DNA of 62,545 nucleotides from Mycobacterium sp. E796. GTDB taxonomy: Bacteria; Actinomycetota; Actinomycetes; Mycobacteriales; Mycobacteriaceae. Position numbers and translations under genes: made by a program. Below are positions 34,665 to 42,281 of the stretch, piece by piece. The notes under the pieces were generated by a model. The model did not search any database. It saw nothing but the letters and a program-made list of their open reading frames with translations, and was not told the origin of the DNA. The stretch is taken from NCBI RefSeq assembly GCF_001672815.1, contig NZ_LZKK01000193.1, positions 1-62,545 of the forward strand, given 5' to 3'. Positions within the stretch are counted from its first letter, which is position 1. Every line of letters starts with the position of its first letter.

Positions 34665-35809
34665 TGGGCGGCCACATCGTCCTGGCGCCCGACAAATTCA
34701 AGGGATCGTTGCGCGCGGAGGAAGCCGCGCGGGCGATGGCGCAGGGCGTGTGGCGAGCCGATCCGCAGGCGACCACCATCACCTGCCCCGTCGCCGACGG
34801 CGGCGAGGGCACCCTCGATGCCGTGCTGGCCGCCGGATACCAGCGCATGCACGCCTATGTCACGGGACCAACCGGCGCCGGGGTGCACACCGCCTACGCC
34901 CGCACCGGCACGCGGGCGGTCATCGAGATGGCCGACGTCTGCGGCCTGCAGCGGCTCCCGTCCGGGACGCCCGCGCCGATGACAGCCACCACCTACGGGT
35001 TGGGCAGCGTGATCGCCCTGGCGCTGGACGAAGGCTGCCGCGACATCGTCATCACCGTCGGGGGCAGCGCGAGTACCGACGGCGGCGCCGGCATGCTGGT
35101 CGGGCTGGGGGCGAAAATCCTTGACCACCAAGGCAATCCGATCCCATCCGGCGGCGCGGGCCTGGCGCAGGCCGATCGGCTCGACCTGAGCAGGTTGCAT
35201 CCGGCCATCGGCGAGAGCGCCTTCACGCTGGCCGCCGATGTGGACAGCCCGCTGTGCGGACCGCACGGCGCAGCGATCGTCTACGGACCCCAGAAGGGCG
35301 CTCACGGCGACCAGATTGCGGCGCTCGAGCGAGATCTTTCCCGCTGGGCCGACCTCGTCGACCGCGCGACCGGCACCGATTGCCGCAATCGGCCGGGGGC
35401 CGGCGCCGCGGGCGGCGTCGGTTTCGCGGCGCTATCGGTGCTGGGCGCGCGCATGCGGCCCGGCATCGACATGATCCTCGAACTCATCGAGCTGGACCGA
35501 AACCTGTTGGGCGCCAAAGTAGTAGTGACGGGGGAGGGATCCCTGGACGTCCAGTCGCTGCGTGGCAAGGCACCCGTCGGCGTATCCCGACGCGCCCACC
35601 GGCACGGCGTGCCGACGTTCGCCATCGCGGGGGTTTCGACCCTGACCAGCGCCCAGGCCCGCGCGGCCGGCTTCGCGGCCGTCCGCACCCTCAACGAATT
35701 CGAGCCGGATCTGCGGCGCTGCGCCACGCACGCCGCCAGCCTGCTCAGCCTGGCCACCGAAGCGCTTATCCGGGAATGCACGCCGCGCCAGGGAGGAAAT
35801 CATGACTGA
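34664..35809 (+). CDS. glxK: Glycerate kinase (GlxK/GarK family)
   Basis: A 381-residue type-I glycerate kinase: HIVLAPDKFKGSLRAEEAARAM start, CPVADGGEGTLDAV, VIEMADVCGLQRLP, ITVGGSASTDGGAGML (nucleotide/substrate loop), RPGAGAAGGVGFAAL and TGEGSLDVQSLRGKAPVGV. It phosphorylates D-glycerate made by GlxR, feeding glycolysis. ATG 34664 shares a base with the permease stop (TGATG); a longer open frame to the left is only a shadow of the permease. Its 3' end overlaps the FrnE-like gene by 8 bp. Confidence 0.92.
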   Translation: MGGHIVLAPDKFKGSLRAEEAARAMAQGVWRADPQATTITCPVADGGEGTLDAVLAAGYQRMHAYVTGPTGAGVHTAYARTGTRAVIEMADVCGLQRLPSGTPAPMTATTYGLGSVIALALDEGCRDIVITVGGSASTDGGAGMLVGLGAKILDHQGNPIPSGGAGLAQADRLDLSRLHPAIGESAFTLAADVDSPLCGPHGAAIVYGPQKGAHGDQIAALERDLSRWADLVDRATGTDCRNRPGAGAAGGVGFAALSVLGARMRPGIDMILELIELDRNLLGAKVVVTGEGSLDVQSLRGKAPVGVSRRAHRHGVPTFAIAGVSTLTSAQARAAGFAAVRTLNEFEPDLRRCATHAASLLSLATEALIRECTPRQGGNHD

Positions 35810-36413
35810 GTCCTATTACGACGAACGCACGGTGCTGCACTGGTACGACTTCGCGTGCCCGTTCTCCTACGTCGGGCAGCACCGGACCGCCATCCTCGCC
35901 GAGGCGGGATTCGACGTCGTCCTGCTGCCATTCCAGGCGCACCCCGGCATGCCGCCCGGCGGGCTGCCGATGCGGCACGGCCACGGGCCGAGGTACGCGA
36001 CCATCGAGCGGCAGGCCCGGGCGGTGCGGATGCCATTGCGCTGGCCCTCGCGGATACCGCACAGCCGCCGGGCTTTGGCGGCCGCCGAGTGGGCGCGGCT
36101 CAACCAGCCCGCCGCCTTCGCCGAACTGCACCGCCTGCTGTTCGACGCGCACTTCGTTTTCGGGGAGGACATCGACGACCAGGCCGTCATCGACCGGCAC
36201 GCCTTGGCCGCGGGCGTCGATGTCGGCCGCATGCGCGCCGCCCTGGCCGACGGAAGCGCGGTGGCCTCCGTCGGGCAGGCCGAGTGGGTCGCGCGGCACC
36301 GCGGCGTCGACGGCACACCGGCCTGGCTCATGGACGGGCGTTTGATGATCGGCCTGCAGCCGGTGCGCGACTTCGTGCACTGCGGCAACCTGACCGCGCG
36401 CGTGCATCGCTGA
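35802..36413 (+). CDS. DsbA-family FrnE-like protein lacking the second active-site Cys (CPFS)
   Basis: A 203-residue paralogue of 25352-25975 sharing LHWYDFACPFSYVGQH, LLPFQAHPGMPPGG, PHSRRALAAAEWARLNQPAAF and VDGTPAWLMDGR. The CxxC motif reads C19-P-F-S22, so it cannot form the usual intramolecular disulfide. It may work as an isomerase, glutathione/mycothiol-S-transferase-like enzyme or monothiol protein. ATG overlaps glxK by 8 bp and has AGGGAGG upstream; it is the last gene of the glycolate operon. Confidence 0.8.
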   Translation: MTESYYDERTVLHWYDFACPFSYVGQHRTAILAEAGFDVVLLPFQAHPGMPPGGLPMRHGHGPRYATIERQARAVRMPLRWPSRIPHSRRALAAAEWARLNQPAAFAELHRLLFDAHFVFGEDIDDQAVIDRHALAAGVDVGRMRAALADGSAVASVGQAEWVARHRGVDGTPAWLMDGRLMIGLQPVRDFVHCGNLTARVHR

Positions 36414-36479
36414 GAAACGGCCTGGTCAGCCCGCGATTTGGCCGCCGCGACGCACGTTCGGTAACCTGTCATTTACCGA

Positions 36480-36553
36480 CGCGGGGTGGAGCAGCTCGGT
36501 AGCTCGCTGGGCTCATAACCCAGAGGTCGCAGGTTCGAATCCTGTCCCCGCTA
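36480..36553 (+). tRNA. Initiator tRNA-Met (CAT anticodon)
   Basis: A cloverleaf starting CGCGGGGTGGAGCAGCTCGG. The anticodon stem CTGGG-CTCATAA-CCCAG has anticodon CAT at 36514-36516 and the three consecutive G-C pairs that mark initiator tRNAs. The T arm is CGCAGGTTCGAATCCTG (stem CAGG/CCTG). The first base C faces a T at position 72, so pair 1-72 is not Watson-Crick, another initiator feature. CCA is not encoded. Confidence 0.95.
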
Positions 36554-36560
36554 CGAGTGT

Positions 36561-36599
36561 CATGTCTCGGGACATCGTTGACAGGTGTCCCGAGACATG
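36561..36599. repeat. 14-bp perfect inverted repeat just after the initiator tRNA
   Basis: CATGTCTCGGGACA (36561-36574), 11-nt loop, TGTCCCGAGACATG (36586-36599). It begins 7 bp after the tRNA and is followed by GTTTATC. Each arm is itself nearly palindromic (TGTCTCGGGACA). It could terminate the tRNA transcript, or be a relic of insertion-sequence ends. Confidence 0.7.
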
Positions 36600-36656
36600 G
36601 TTTATCCCCCTGGCCGGTTTTCGGGGCTGCGTCCGCCTTCAGCTGAAGGAGAGCCG

Positions 36657-37499
36657 ATGACGACTGCCTTAGAGCTAACACGCGGTGGAGCAGCAGATTT
36701 CGACGAGGGCGACGTCTATTTCATCGGTAACGCCACCACGCTGATCCGTTTCTGCGGACTGACGATTCTGACGGATCCCGCCTTCCTTCACAAAGGCGAG
36801 CACGTGAACCTCGGACATGGCATCTGGGCTCGCCGCGAGGTCGAGCCTGCTTGCCAGATCGCTGACCTGCCACCGATCGATCTGGTCGTCTTGTCGCACT
36901 ATCACGGCGATCATTTCGATGACGTCGCCGCCCAAGAGCTCGACAAGAAACTGCCCATCGTCTCAACGGCTGACGCGGTGGACAAGCTCAGCGGCCTCGG
37001 TTTCGAGCAGGGCTATCCCCTCGACACCTGGGAGTCCCTCTTGGTGAAGAAAGGGGACGCGACGCTGAATATCACCGCCATGCCGGGCAAGCATGCCACC
37101 GACGAAGCGGTAAACGCGCTGTTGATGCCGGTTAACGGGCACTTGCTCGACTTCGGCCGCAAGTCCGATCACCTGTACCGGCTCTACATAACCGGGGACA
37201 CGATGCTATTCGACAGTCTCGAGGAGATCCCGCGTCGTTACCCCGGCATAGACCTCGGTCTCATTCACACGGGTGGCACCACCTTCCTCGTCACGGTTGT
37301 CACGATGACCGGCGAGCAAGGAGTGAAGGCTGTCGAGATCACCAAACCTCGCACAGCCATCCCCATCCACTACAACGACTTCTCGGTATTCCTGTCCGGA
37401 CTCGATGACTTCAAGAAGGCCGCGCAGACTTCGACCGCGAGGACGGAGTTCGTCTACCTCGCTCATGGCGAGACCTACAGGTTCAAGCCCGGTTTATGA
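36657..37499 (+). CDS. Metallo-beta-lactamase-fold hydrolase (UlaG-like)
   Basis: A 280-residue MBL-fold protein. VYFIGNATTLIRFCGLTILTD opens the fold, LSHYHGDHFDDV is the HxHxDH metal site (H81, H83, D85, H86), MPGKHATD and YITGDTMLFDS supply further ligands, and AIPIHYNDFSVF the last His. Lactonase/UlaG-like members hydrolyse lactones or phosphoesters; the substrate is unknown. ATG 36657 has GAAGGAG upstream, while the earlier in-frame ATG 36585 lies inside the inverted repeat. Confidence 0.83.
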   Translation: MTTALELTRGGAADFDEGDVYFIGNATTLIRFCGLTILTDPAFLHKGEHVNLGHGIWARREVEPACQIADLPPIDLVVLSHYHGDHFDDVAAQELDKKLPIVSTADAVDKLSGLGFEQGYPLDTWESLLVKKGDATLNITAMPGKHATDEAVNALLMPVNGHLLDFGRKSDHLYRLYITGDTMLFDSLEEIPRRYPGIDLGLIHTGGTTFLVTVVTMTGEQGVKAVEITKPRTAIPIHYNDFSVFLSGLDDFKKAAQTSTARTEFVYLAHGETYRFKPGL

Positions 37500-37557
37500 A
37501 AGTCCTTCGCGTTCATGGCCAACGGCTTGGCGATGCGACGCGTGTGGCGCGATTCGC

Positions 37558-38247
37558 CTAGGGGCAGGCCTGCCGAATGAGGGCTGCCGTTTGGGCCGGC
37601 TGCGACATGTAGACGGCGTGGCTGGCGGGCACCTCGATGGTCGTGGCACCGGCCCGTTGCGCCATTGCGCGCTGGGCTGACGCTGGGATCATGCGGTCTT
37701 CGGTTGCGACCAGATACCAGCTGGGCCTGCTGCGCCAGGCGGTTTCGGTGACCGGCTCAGCCATGGCTTCCAAGGCAAACGGGACCTGCGCGCTGGCCAT
37801 GAACGCGGCATCTTCGGGCGACAGGTCGGCGCCGAATGACTCATGGAACCCCTGCCGGTCCTGGAACAGGAACCCGCCGGGCGCCGATACAAGTGGTGAC
37901 CCCGCCTCGTTCGGGTCGCCGTAGAACGTTCTCACCGACTCGCCCTTATCCGGCGCGAAAGCCGCGATGTAGACCAGGGCTATGACCTTGTCGTGGGTGC
38001 CCGCCTGGGTGATGACCGCGCCGCCGTAGGAGTGCCCCACCAGCACGACCGGCCCGCTTTGTTCGTCCACGATCAGCCGCGTTGCGGCAGCGTCGCCCTG
38101 CAGTGACAGGGTCGGATTCTGCACCACGGCAACGCGGCAACCATCCTGTGTGAGTAGATCATGAACTGCCCGCCAGCTAGATCCGTCCACGAAAGCGCCA
38201 TGCACCAGAACGACATTCGTGGGTGCCGAGCCGCCAACCTTAACCAT
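37558..38247 (-). CDS. Alpha/beta hydrolase (esterase/lactonase-like)
   Basis: A 229-residue alpha/beta-hydrolase related to the protein at 6581-7282: VVLVHGAFVDGSSWRAV, nucleophile VVLVGHSYGGAVITQA (S73), WYLVATEDRMIP (acid) and VPASHAVYMSQP (catalytic His). No signal peptide. It starts 3 bp after the stop of the upstream membrane-anchored protein on the same strand. Convergent with the MBL gene; a weak GCCAA/TTGGC hairpin lies at 37518-37531 in the gap. Confidence 0.83.
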   Translation of the reverse strand: MVKVGGSAPTNVVLVHGAFVDGSSWRAVHDLLTQDGCRVAVVQNPTLSLQGDAAATRLIVDEQSGPVVLVGHSYGGAVITQAGTHDKVIALVYIAAFAPDKGESVRTFYGDPNEAGSPLVSAPGGFLFQDRQGFHESFGADLSPEDAAFMASAQVPFALEAMAEPVTETAWRSRPSWYLVATEDRMIPASAQRAMAQRAGATTIEVPASHAVYMSQPAQTAALIRQACP

Positions 38248-38250
38248 GCC

Positions 38251-38655
38251 CTACGGCACAATCCCCGCGACGCGACATTGGGCCTGAACCGCTTCAGCGT
38301 GGGCGTCATGTTGCGCGTAGACGGCGCGACACCAGTCACGAGCGGCATCACCACATGCGTGCTGGAGTGCGCCACCCATCGAACTCGCGAACGTGACATT
38401 CACGCAGCCATCACCCGATCGGTCGTAGGGGTCCGACGAGTGGTCGGTCAAAACCCATGCTGTCGAGCCGGCGGCAATAGCCCCGACGAAAACGCCGACC
38501 GCTATCCGCATCGCACGGCGTTCGCCAGGTGTGAGCGGGTCGGTCGGCGGGGTCTTGCCTCTGTTGACCGTCGGCAGCTCCTTCGCGCGGTGAACACGAC
38601 CGTTCCACAATAATCGGATTCCCGGGCTCGCCGTAGGTTTCCGTCTGCTCGTCAT
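38251..38655 (-). CDS. Membrane-anchored small protein with exported cysteine-containing domain
   Basis: A 134-residue protein from ATG 38655. A basic cytoplasmic N-terminus is followed by one hydrophobic span (IAVGVFVGAIAAGSTAWVL), then an exterior domain with SSDPYDRSGDGCVNVTFASS and four cysteines (one in GCVN, and HACGDAARDWCRAVYA, QAQCRVAG). The pattern resembles conserved mycobacterial hypothetical proteins; function unknown. A longer frame to 38712 would overlap the TetR gene end. It precedes the hydrolase by 3 bp, so they are likely co-expressed. Confidence 0.65.
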   Translation of the reverse strand: MTSRRKPTASPGIRLLWNGRVHRAKELPTVNRGKTPPTDPLTPGERRAMRIAVGVFVGAIAAGSTAWVLTDHSSDPYDRSGDGCVNVTFASSMGGALQHACGDAARDWCRAVYAQHDAHAEAVQAQCRVAGIVP

Positions 38656-38677
38656 GACGTGGGGACCGACGGTTGGC

Positions 38678-39268
38678 CTAGCGCGTCGTTTCTCGTCTGC
38701 GGGCGAACTCATCGACGAGCAGCTGCAAACGTTCCGAGTCGTACTCGGGGCGAAGTCGTCCGGTCCGGCCCAGGGTGACCAGCCCGTGCAGGGCGGCCCA
38801 GAAAACCTCGGTGAGCGTGTCGCCGTCCTGGTCGCCGGCGACCATGCCGACCGCCTGGCGCAACGCTTCGAAGGCCGCGATCAGCTGGGGCGGCGTGTCC
38901 TGCGCGGCGAAGCGCAGGGTGGTCGCGCGGGTGAACATCGCGTCGTAGACCGCCGGGTTGTCGCGCGCGAAATCCAGGTAGGCCCGGGCGATCCGGGTCA
39001 GGGTGTCGCTGGGCGCATCGGCGTCGGAGCGGGCGACCCGGACCGCCTCGGCGAGCTCGGCGAACCCGTCGAGGGCGACGGCATCGGCGATCTGTTCCAT
39101 GCCGGCGAAGTGCTTGTACAACACCGGCTGGCTGTACTCGATCTCGGTGGACAGCCGCCGCGTGGTGACGGCATCCCAGCCCTCGGCCTCGGCCAGCCTG
39201 CGCGCGGTTCCGACGATCAGCCGGCGACGGGCGGCCCGATCGCGCTCACGACGCTCCTCGATGGGCAT
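38678..39268 (-). CDS. TetR-family transcriptional repressor
   Basis: A 196-residue TetR regulator: N-terminal HTH with RRLIVGTARRLAEAEGWDAV, VTTRRLSTEIEYSQPVLYKHF, then an all-helical ligand domain (TLTRIARAYLDFARDNPAVY, ALHGLVTLGRTGRLRP) of the TetR_C_13/WHG kind. ATG 39268 (MPIEERRERD) has GGAG nearby; the extra upstream codons would read through the operator. Divergent from a three-gene membrane/NIPSNAP operon, with palindromic sites at 39287-39308 and 39330-39344 in the gap. Confidence 0.85.
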   Translation of the reverse strand: MPIEERRERDRAARRRLIVGTARRLAEAEGWDAVTTRRLSTEIEYSQPVLYKHFAGMEQIADAVALDGFAELAEAVRVARSDADAPSDTLTRIARAYLDFARDNPAVYDAMFTRATTLRFAAQDTPPQLIAAFEALRQAVGMVAGDQDGDTLTEVFWAALHGLVTLGRTGRLRPEYDSERLQLLVDEFARRRETTR

Positions 39269-39286
39269 GCGCTCCAAGATATCACA

Positions 39287-39344
39287 GCTAGAAAAACTAG
39301 CAACGCTATTGACGTAATGACGTGAGGGGGTTAGCGTTGCTAAC
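39287..39344. promoter_or_regulatory. TetR operator pair in the divergent promoter
   Basis: TAGC-AAC-GCTA (39298-39308) and GTTAGC-GTT-GCTAAC (39330-39344) are the same palindrome on opposite strands, centres 34 bp apart. GCTAG-AAAAA-CTAGC (39287-39301) overlaps the first. This is the layout expected for repression of both divergent promoters by the adjacent TetR protein. Confidence 0.65.
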
Positions 39345-39369
39345 ACCTACGAATGAGGGGAGCTACGAC

Positions 39370-39846
39370 ATGGTTCTGCACGACATCACGCGGGCCGCCG
39401 CACTGATCGCGGTCCTGGGCACCGCGGTGGTCTACGGCACCGACGTGTTCTGCGCGATGGTGATGCGACCGGCCCTGGCGTCGGTCGACGACGCGGCCCT
39501 GATCGCCGTCATGGGCCGCGTGCACCGATACGGAGACGGGCGCATGCCGCTGCCCGGAGTGCTCGGGATCGTGGCCGCCGCGGCGAGCGCGGTCCTGGCC
39601 GCGATCGGTGCGCAGTGGCCGCAGGCGATCGCGGCGGGCGCCGCACTGGTCCTGCTGGTGATCTGGCTCGCTCTTTACACCCGGGTGAGCGCGCCCATCA
39701 ACAGGCAAATGACAGCGGCCGCCGACGCGGGCCGGACGCTGCCGAACGGTCATGCGCTGCAAGAGAAATGGGATTCGATCATCAACGTTCGCGCATCGCT
39801 GCAGGGCCTGGCCGTGGCCGCCCTATGTGCGGTGATGATGATCTAG
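39370..39846 (+). CDS. DUF1772-like integral membrane protein
   Basis: A 158-residue protein with four hydrophobic spans (AALIAVLGTAVVYGTDVF, LPGVLGIVAAAASAVLAAIG, IAAGAALVLLVIWLALYT and the C-terminal LQGLAVAALCAVMMI) and the family-like PINRQMTAA and ALQEKWDSIINVRA motifs. DUF1772 proteins are related to anthrone-oxygenase-like membrane proteins; activity unknown. First gene of an operon under the TetR operators. Confidence 0.75.
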   Translation: MVLHDITRAAALIAVLGTAVVYGTDVFCAMVMRPALASVDDAALIAVMGRVHRYGDGRMPLPGVLGIVAAAASAVLAAIGAQWPQAIAAGAALVLLVIWLALYTRVSAPINRQMTAAADAGRTLPNGHALQEKWDSIINVRASLQGLAVAALCAVMMI

Positions 39847-39879
39847 TAGCCGAATCACACTGCGAGGAGCAAGATTTCG

Positions 39880-40191
39880 ATGTTTCAGCTCAGGATCTAC
39901 ACCCTGCGATCGCCCGCAGCCCTACGACAGTACGCGACGGTGCACTGGGCGCGGCACCTCCCTACCTTCGAGGCGTTCGGGGTCACCACCCACGGGGTCT
40001 GGACGGAGCAAGGTGCCAATCGGCTCGTCGCGCTGATCGGCTACCCACCGGACGCCGACCCGGACCACCTCACGCGGCGCATCATGACCAGCCCGGAATT
40101 CGCCGCCGACATGGCCGGCTTCGACGTCGAGGACATCGTCGACGTTCAAACGACATTGCTTGACCCGACATCTTTTTCACCAATTCACTGA
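39880..40191 (+). CDS. NIPSNAP-family protein
   Basis: A 103-residue ferredoxin-like-fold protein starting MFQLRIYTLRSPAALRQY, with VHWARHLPTFEAFGV, LVALIGYPPDADPD and SPEFAADMAGFD, the standard NIPSNAP pattern. These small dimeric alpha/beta-barrel proteins may act as monooxygenase-like or carrier proteins. Located between two membrane-protein genes in the TetR-controlled operon; spacing of 33 and 19 bp fits one transcript. Confidence 0.78.
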   Translation: MFQLRIYTLRSPAALRQYATVHWARHLPTFEAFGVTTHGVWTEQGANRLVALIGYPPDADPDHLTRRIMTSPEFAADMAGFDVEDIVDVQTTLLDPTSFSPIH

Positions 40192-40210
40192 CGAACCAGG
40201 AGTACTCGAC

Positions 40211-40594
40211 ATGACCATCACCACCATCATCGGCTACGTCCTCGCCGGGCTCCTCGCCGCCGGCATCATCTTCATCGGCGCGCGCTTCCTCGTCGCGCCG
40301 CGCGTCGCCGCCGCCGGCTACGGCGTGCTGCCCGACCTGGACCAACCGGGCGTCGGCGCTTACCTGAGCGTCAAGGGCGTGCGCGACATCGCCTCGGGCC
40401 TGGTCGTTGTCGTCCTGATGGTCGCCGGCGCGACGCACCTGGTGGGCTGGGCGACATTGGCCGCCACCATCATTCCGCTCGCCGACGCGACGATCGTGCT
40501 ACGCAACGGCGGCTCCAAGTCGATCGCATGGGGAGTCCACGGCGTCACCGCCGCCGTCATGCTGGTCACCACGGCGCTGCTGCTCGTCTCCTGA
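40211..40594 (+). CDS. DUF4267-like membrane protein
   Basis: A 127-residue protein with four hydrophobic segments (IIGYVLAGLLAAGIIFIGA, ASGLVVVVLMVAGATHLVGW, TLAATIIPLADATIVL, GVHGVTAAVMLVTTALLLV) and the internal LSVKGVRDIASGL motif seen in DUF4267 proteins. Function unknown. ATG 40211 follows AGGAG. Last gene of the TetR-controlled set. Confidence 0.72.
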   Translation: MTITTIIGYVLAGLLAAGIIFIGARFLVAPRVAAAGYGVLPDLDQPGVGAYLSVKGVRDIASGLVVVVLMVAGATHLVGWATLAATIIPLADATIVLRNGGSKSIAWGVHGVTAAVMLVTTALLLVS

Positions 40595-40642
40595 GCCTGA
40601 CCTCGGGCGGTATGACGACGATCACCTGACGCCCCGGGAATT

Positions 40643-40695
40643 GCTTCGACATCGAAGCGAGTTGTAGGCACCGTAACTGCTTCGAACTCGAAGCA
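40643..40695. promoter_or_regulatory. Two MarR-type palindromic operators
   Basis: GCTTCGA-CA-TCGAAGC (40643-40658) and TGCTTCGA-AC-TCGAAGCA (40678-40695), centres 36 bp apart, upstream of the medium-chain reductase gene. A third copy overlaps the start codon of the MarR gene at 41700. Confidence 0.7.
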
Positions 40696-40716
40696 ATCAA
40701 CTCGAGGAGGGACATC

Positions 40717-41658
40717 ATGAAGGCTCTGCGGTACCACGAATACGGCGGTAGCGACGTTCTGCGGGTCGAGGAGGCCCCGCGCCCCGTGCCGGGCCCGCGG
40801 CAGGTGCTGGTGAAGGTCGCCGCCACCTCGTTCAATCCGGTGGACGCCGGCATCCGCGGCGGCTACCTGGCCGAGGTGTACAAGATCGACTTCCCGCACA
40901 TCCCCGGCGTCGACGTGGCGGGGACCGTCGCCGAGATCGGCGACGGCGTGACGGGCTGGAACGTCGGCGACGCCGTGGTGGCCTTCCTGCCGCTGGACGC
41001 CGACGGCGCCGCCGCCGAGTTCGCCGTCGTGCCGGCCGAATCGCTGGCCGCCGCCCCGACGTCGGTGCCGTTGGCCGATGCGGCAGCGCTGCCGGAACCC
41101 GCGTTGACCGCGTGGCAGGCCCTGTTCGAGATCGCCGGGCTGGCCGGCGGTCAGTCGGTTCTGATCAACGGCGCCTCCGGTGCGGTCGGCGGCTACGCCG
41201 TTCAGTTGGCCAAGCAGGCCGGTGCCGTCGTCACCGCGACCGCCAAGGCGCGCGACGCCGAGCGGCTGCGCGGGCTCGGCGCGGACCGCATCGTCGACTA
41301 CGTCGACTACACCCGCTCGCCGATCGACGTCGAGGGCGCACCGTTCGACGTGGTGCTCAACCTGGTGAGCACCACCGACGAGCAGACCGAAGCCCTCATC
41401 GGCGTCGTCGCCGACGGCGGATTCCATGTCGGCACAATGGTTTTCGGGCCGCAGAATCCCGGCCGCGGAGTGCGCACACAGCGGGTCTTCGTCCGCAGTG
41501 ACGCCGCCCAGCTCGCCGGGCTGGTCCGCCGCGTCGACGACGGGCAACTGCGCATCGAGGTCGCCGATCGCCGCCCGCTCGAGCAGGCCGCGGCGGTGCA
41601 CGAGGACTCCGACTCGGGCCGCCTGCACGGCAAGACCATCCTGATCGCCACTGAGTAG
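40717..41658 (+). CDS. NADP-dependent quinone-oxidoreductase-like MDR enzyme
   Basis: A 313-residue zinc-free medium-chain reductase. MKALRYHEYGGSDVLRVEE start, PHIPGVDVAGTVAEIGDGV, and the nucleotide fold SVLINGASGAVGGYAVQLAK (GxGxxG-like GASGAVGG), followed by GADRIVDYVDY. It reduces quinones, enones or aldehydes with NADPH. GAGGAGG precedes the ATG. Under two MarR-type operators and followed by the marR gene, it looks like an electrophile-response enzyme. Confidence 0.87.
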   Translation: MKALRYHEYGGSDVLRVEEAPRPVPGPRQVLVKVAATSFNPVDAGIRGGYLAEVYKIDFPHIPGVDVAGTVAEIGDGVTGWNVGDAVVAFLPLDADGAAAEFAVVPAESLAAAPTSVPLADAAALPEPALTAWQALFEIAGLAGGQSVLINGASGAVGGYAVQLAKQAGAVVTATAKARDAERLRGLGADRIVDYVDYTRSPIDVEGAPFDVVLNLVSTTDEQTEALIGVVADGGFHVGTMVFGPQNPGRGVRTQRVFVRSDAAQLAGLVRRVDDGQLRIEVADRRPLEQAAAVHEDSDSGRLHGKTILIATE

Positions 41659-41694
41659 CCCGGGCCGCCGAGGCCACGCCTCGAGCCGGTGGAA

Positions 41695-41708
41695 CTTCGA
41701 TGTCGAAG
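41695..41708. promoter_or_regulatory. MarR-type operator overlapping the marR start codon
   Basis: CTTCGA-TG-TCGAAG, whose central TG belongs to the ATG at 41700-41702. Same palindrome as 40643-40658 and 40678-40695. It implies direct autorepression. Confidence 0.65.
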
Positions 41709-42206
41709 CATTACGCTCCAGGCGTGGTCAAGGCCCTCAACCCGGTCCAGCTGCAGACCTACTTCGCGCTGATGGAGGCGGTCAGCTTGCTGCAGTACGC
41801 GGTGCGGGAGCAGTTACAGGCCGACGGCGGCCTCAGTTACGTGCAATTCGAGATCCTGGCCAAACTTGCCGACGCCGAACGCCCCCTCACCATGACCGAG
41901 CTGGCCGACGGGGTGGTGTACAGCCGCTCCGGGCTGACTCATCAGGCCGGACTGCTGGAAAAGGAAGGCCTGATCACCCGCGCCAGTTCGCCCGACGACC
42001 AGCGCGCCACGGTCGTCAGCATCACCGAGGCGGGCCGTGCCCGGGTCGCCACCGTCTTGCCCGGCCACATCGAGGTGGTGCGCGAACTGCTGTTCGACTC
42101 GCTGTCCGACCGCGACGTGCGCACCCTGGGTGAAGTGATGAGCCGCGCCCGCGACCACATGCGTGCTCGGCCGCCGCGCTCCGCCGCCCCGCGCCGTCGC
42201 CGCTAG
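41700..42206 (+). CDS. MarR-family transcriptional regulator
   Basis: A 168-residue winged-helix regulator: LSYVQFEILAKLADAERPL, HTH MTELADGVVYSRSGLTHQ, wing with RASSPDDQRATVVSITEAGR, and the C-terminal dimer helix. The SPDDQRA wing is a MarR hallmark. The start ATG sits inside an operator and lacks a ribosome site, so translation may be leaderless or start slightly later. Located 41 bp after the MDR reductase, which carries matching operators, so it probably controls both genes in response to a small electrophile or phenolic. Confidence 0.85.
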   Translation: MSKHYAPGVVKALNPVQLQTYFALMEAVSLLQYAVREQLQADGGLSYVQFEILAKLADAERPLTMTELADGVVYSRSGLTHQAGLLEKEGLITRASSPDDQRATVVSITEAGRARVATVLPGHIEVVRELLFDSLSDRDVRTLGEVMSRARDHMRARPPRSAAPRRRR

Positions 42207-42281
42207 CAGGGGAAACGGTCTCACAGGTTTCTCGGCGGCCATTTCCGTCCCAAGCCGGAGCGCCTCTGGGACCATAGGCCG

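Noticed and set aside
36480..37499. Integrated element at the initiator tRNA
   Set aside because: No integrase, no repeated tRNA 3' end and no phage or plasmid genes downstream. Only the inverted repeat remains as a possible trace.
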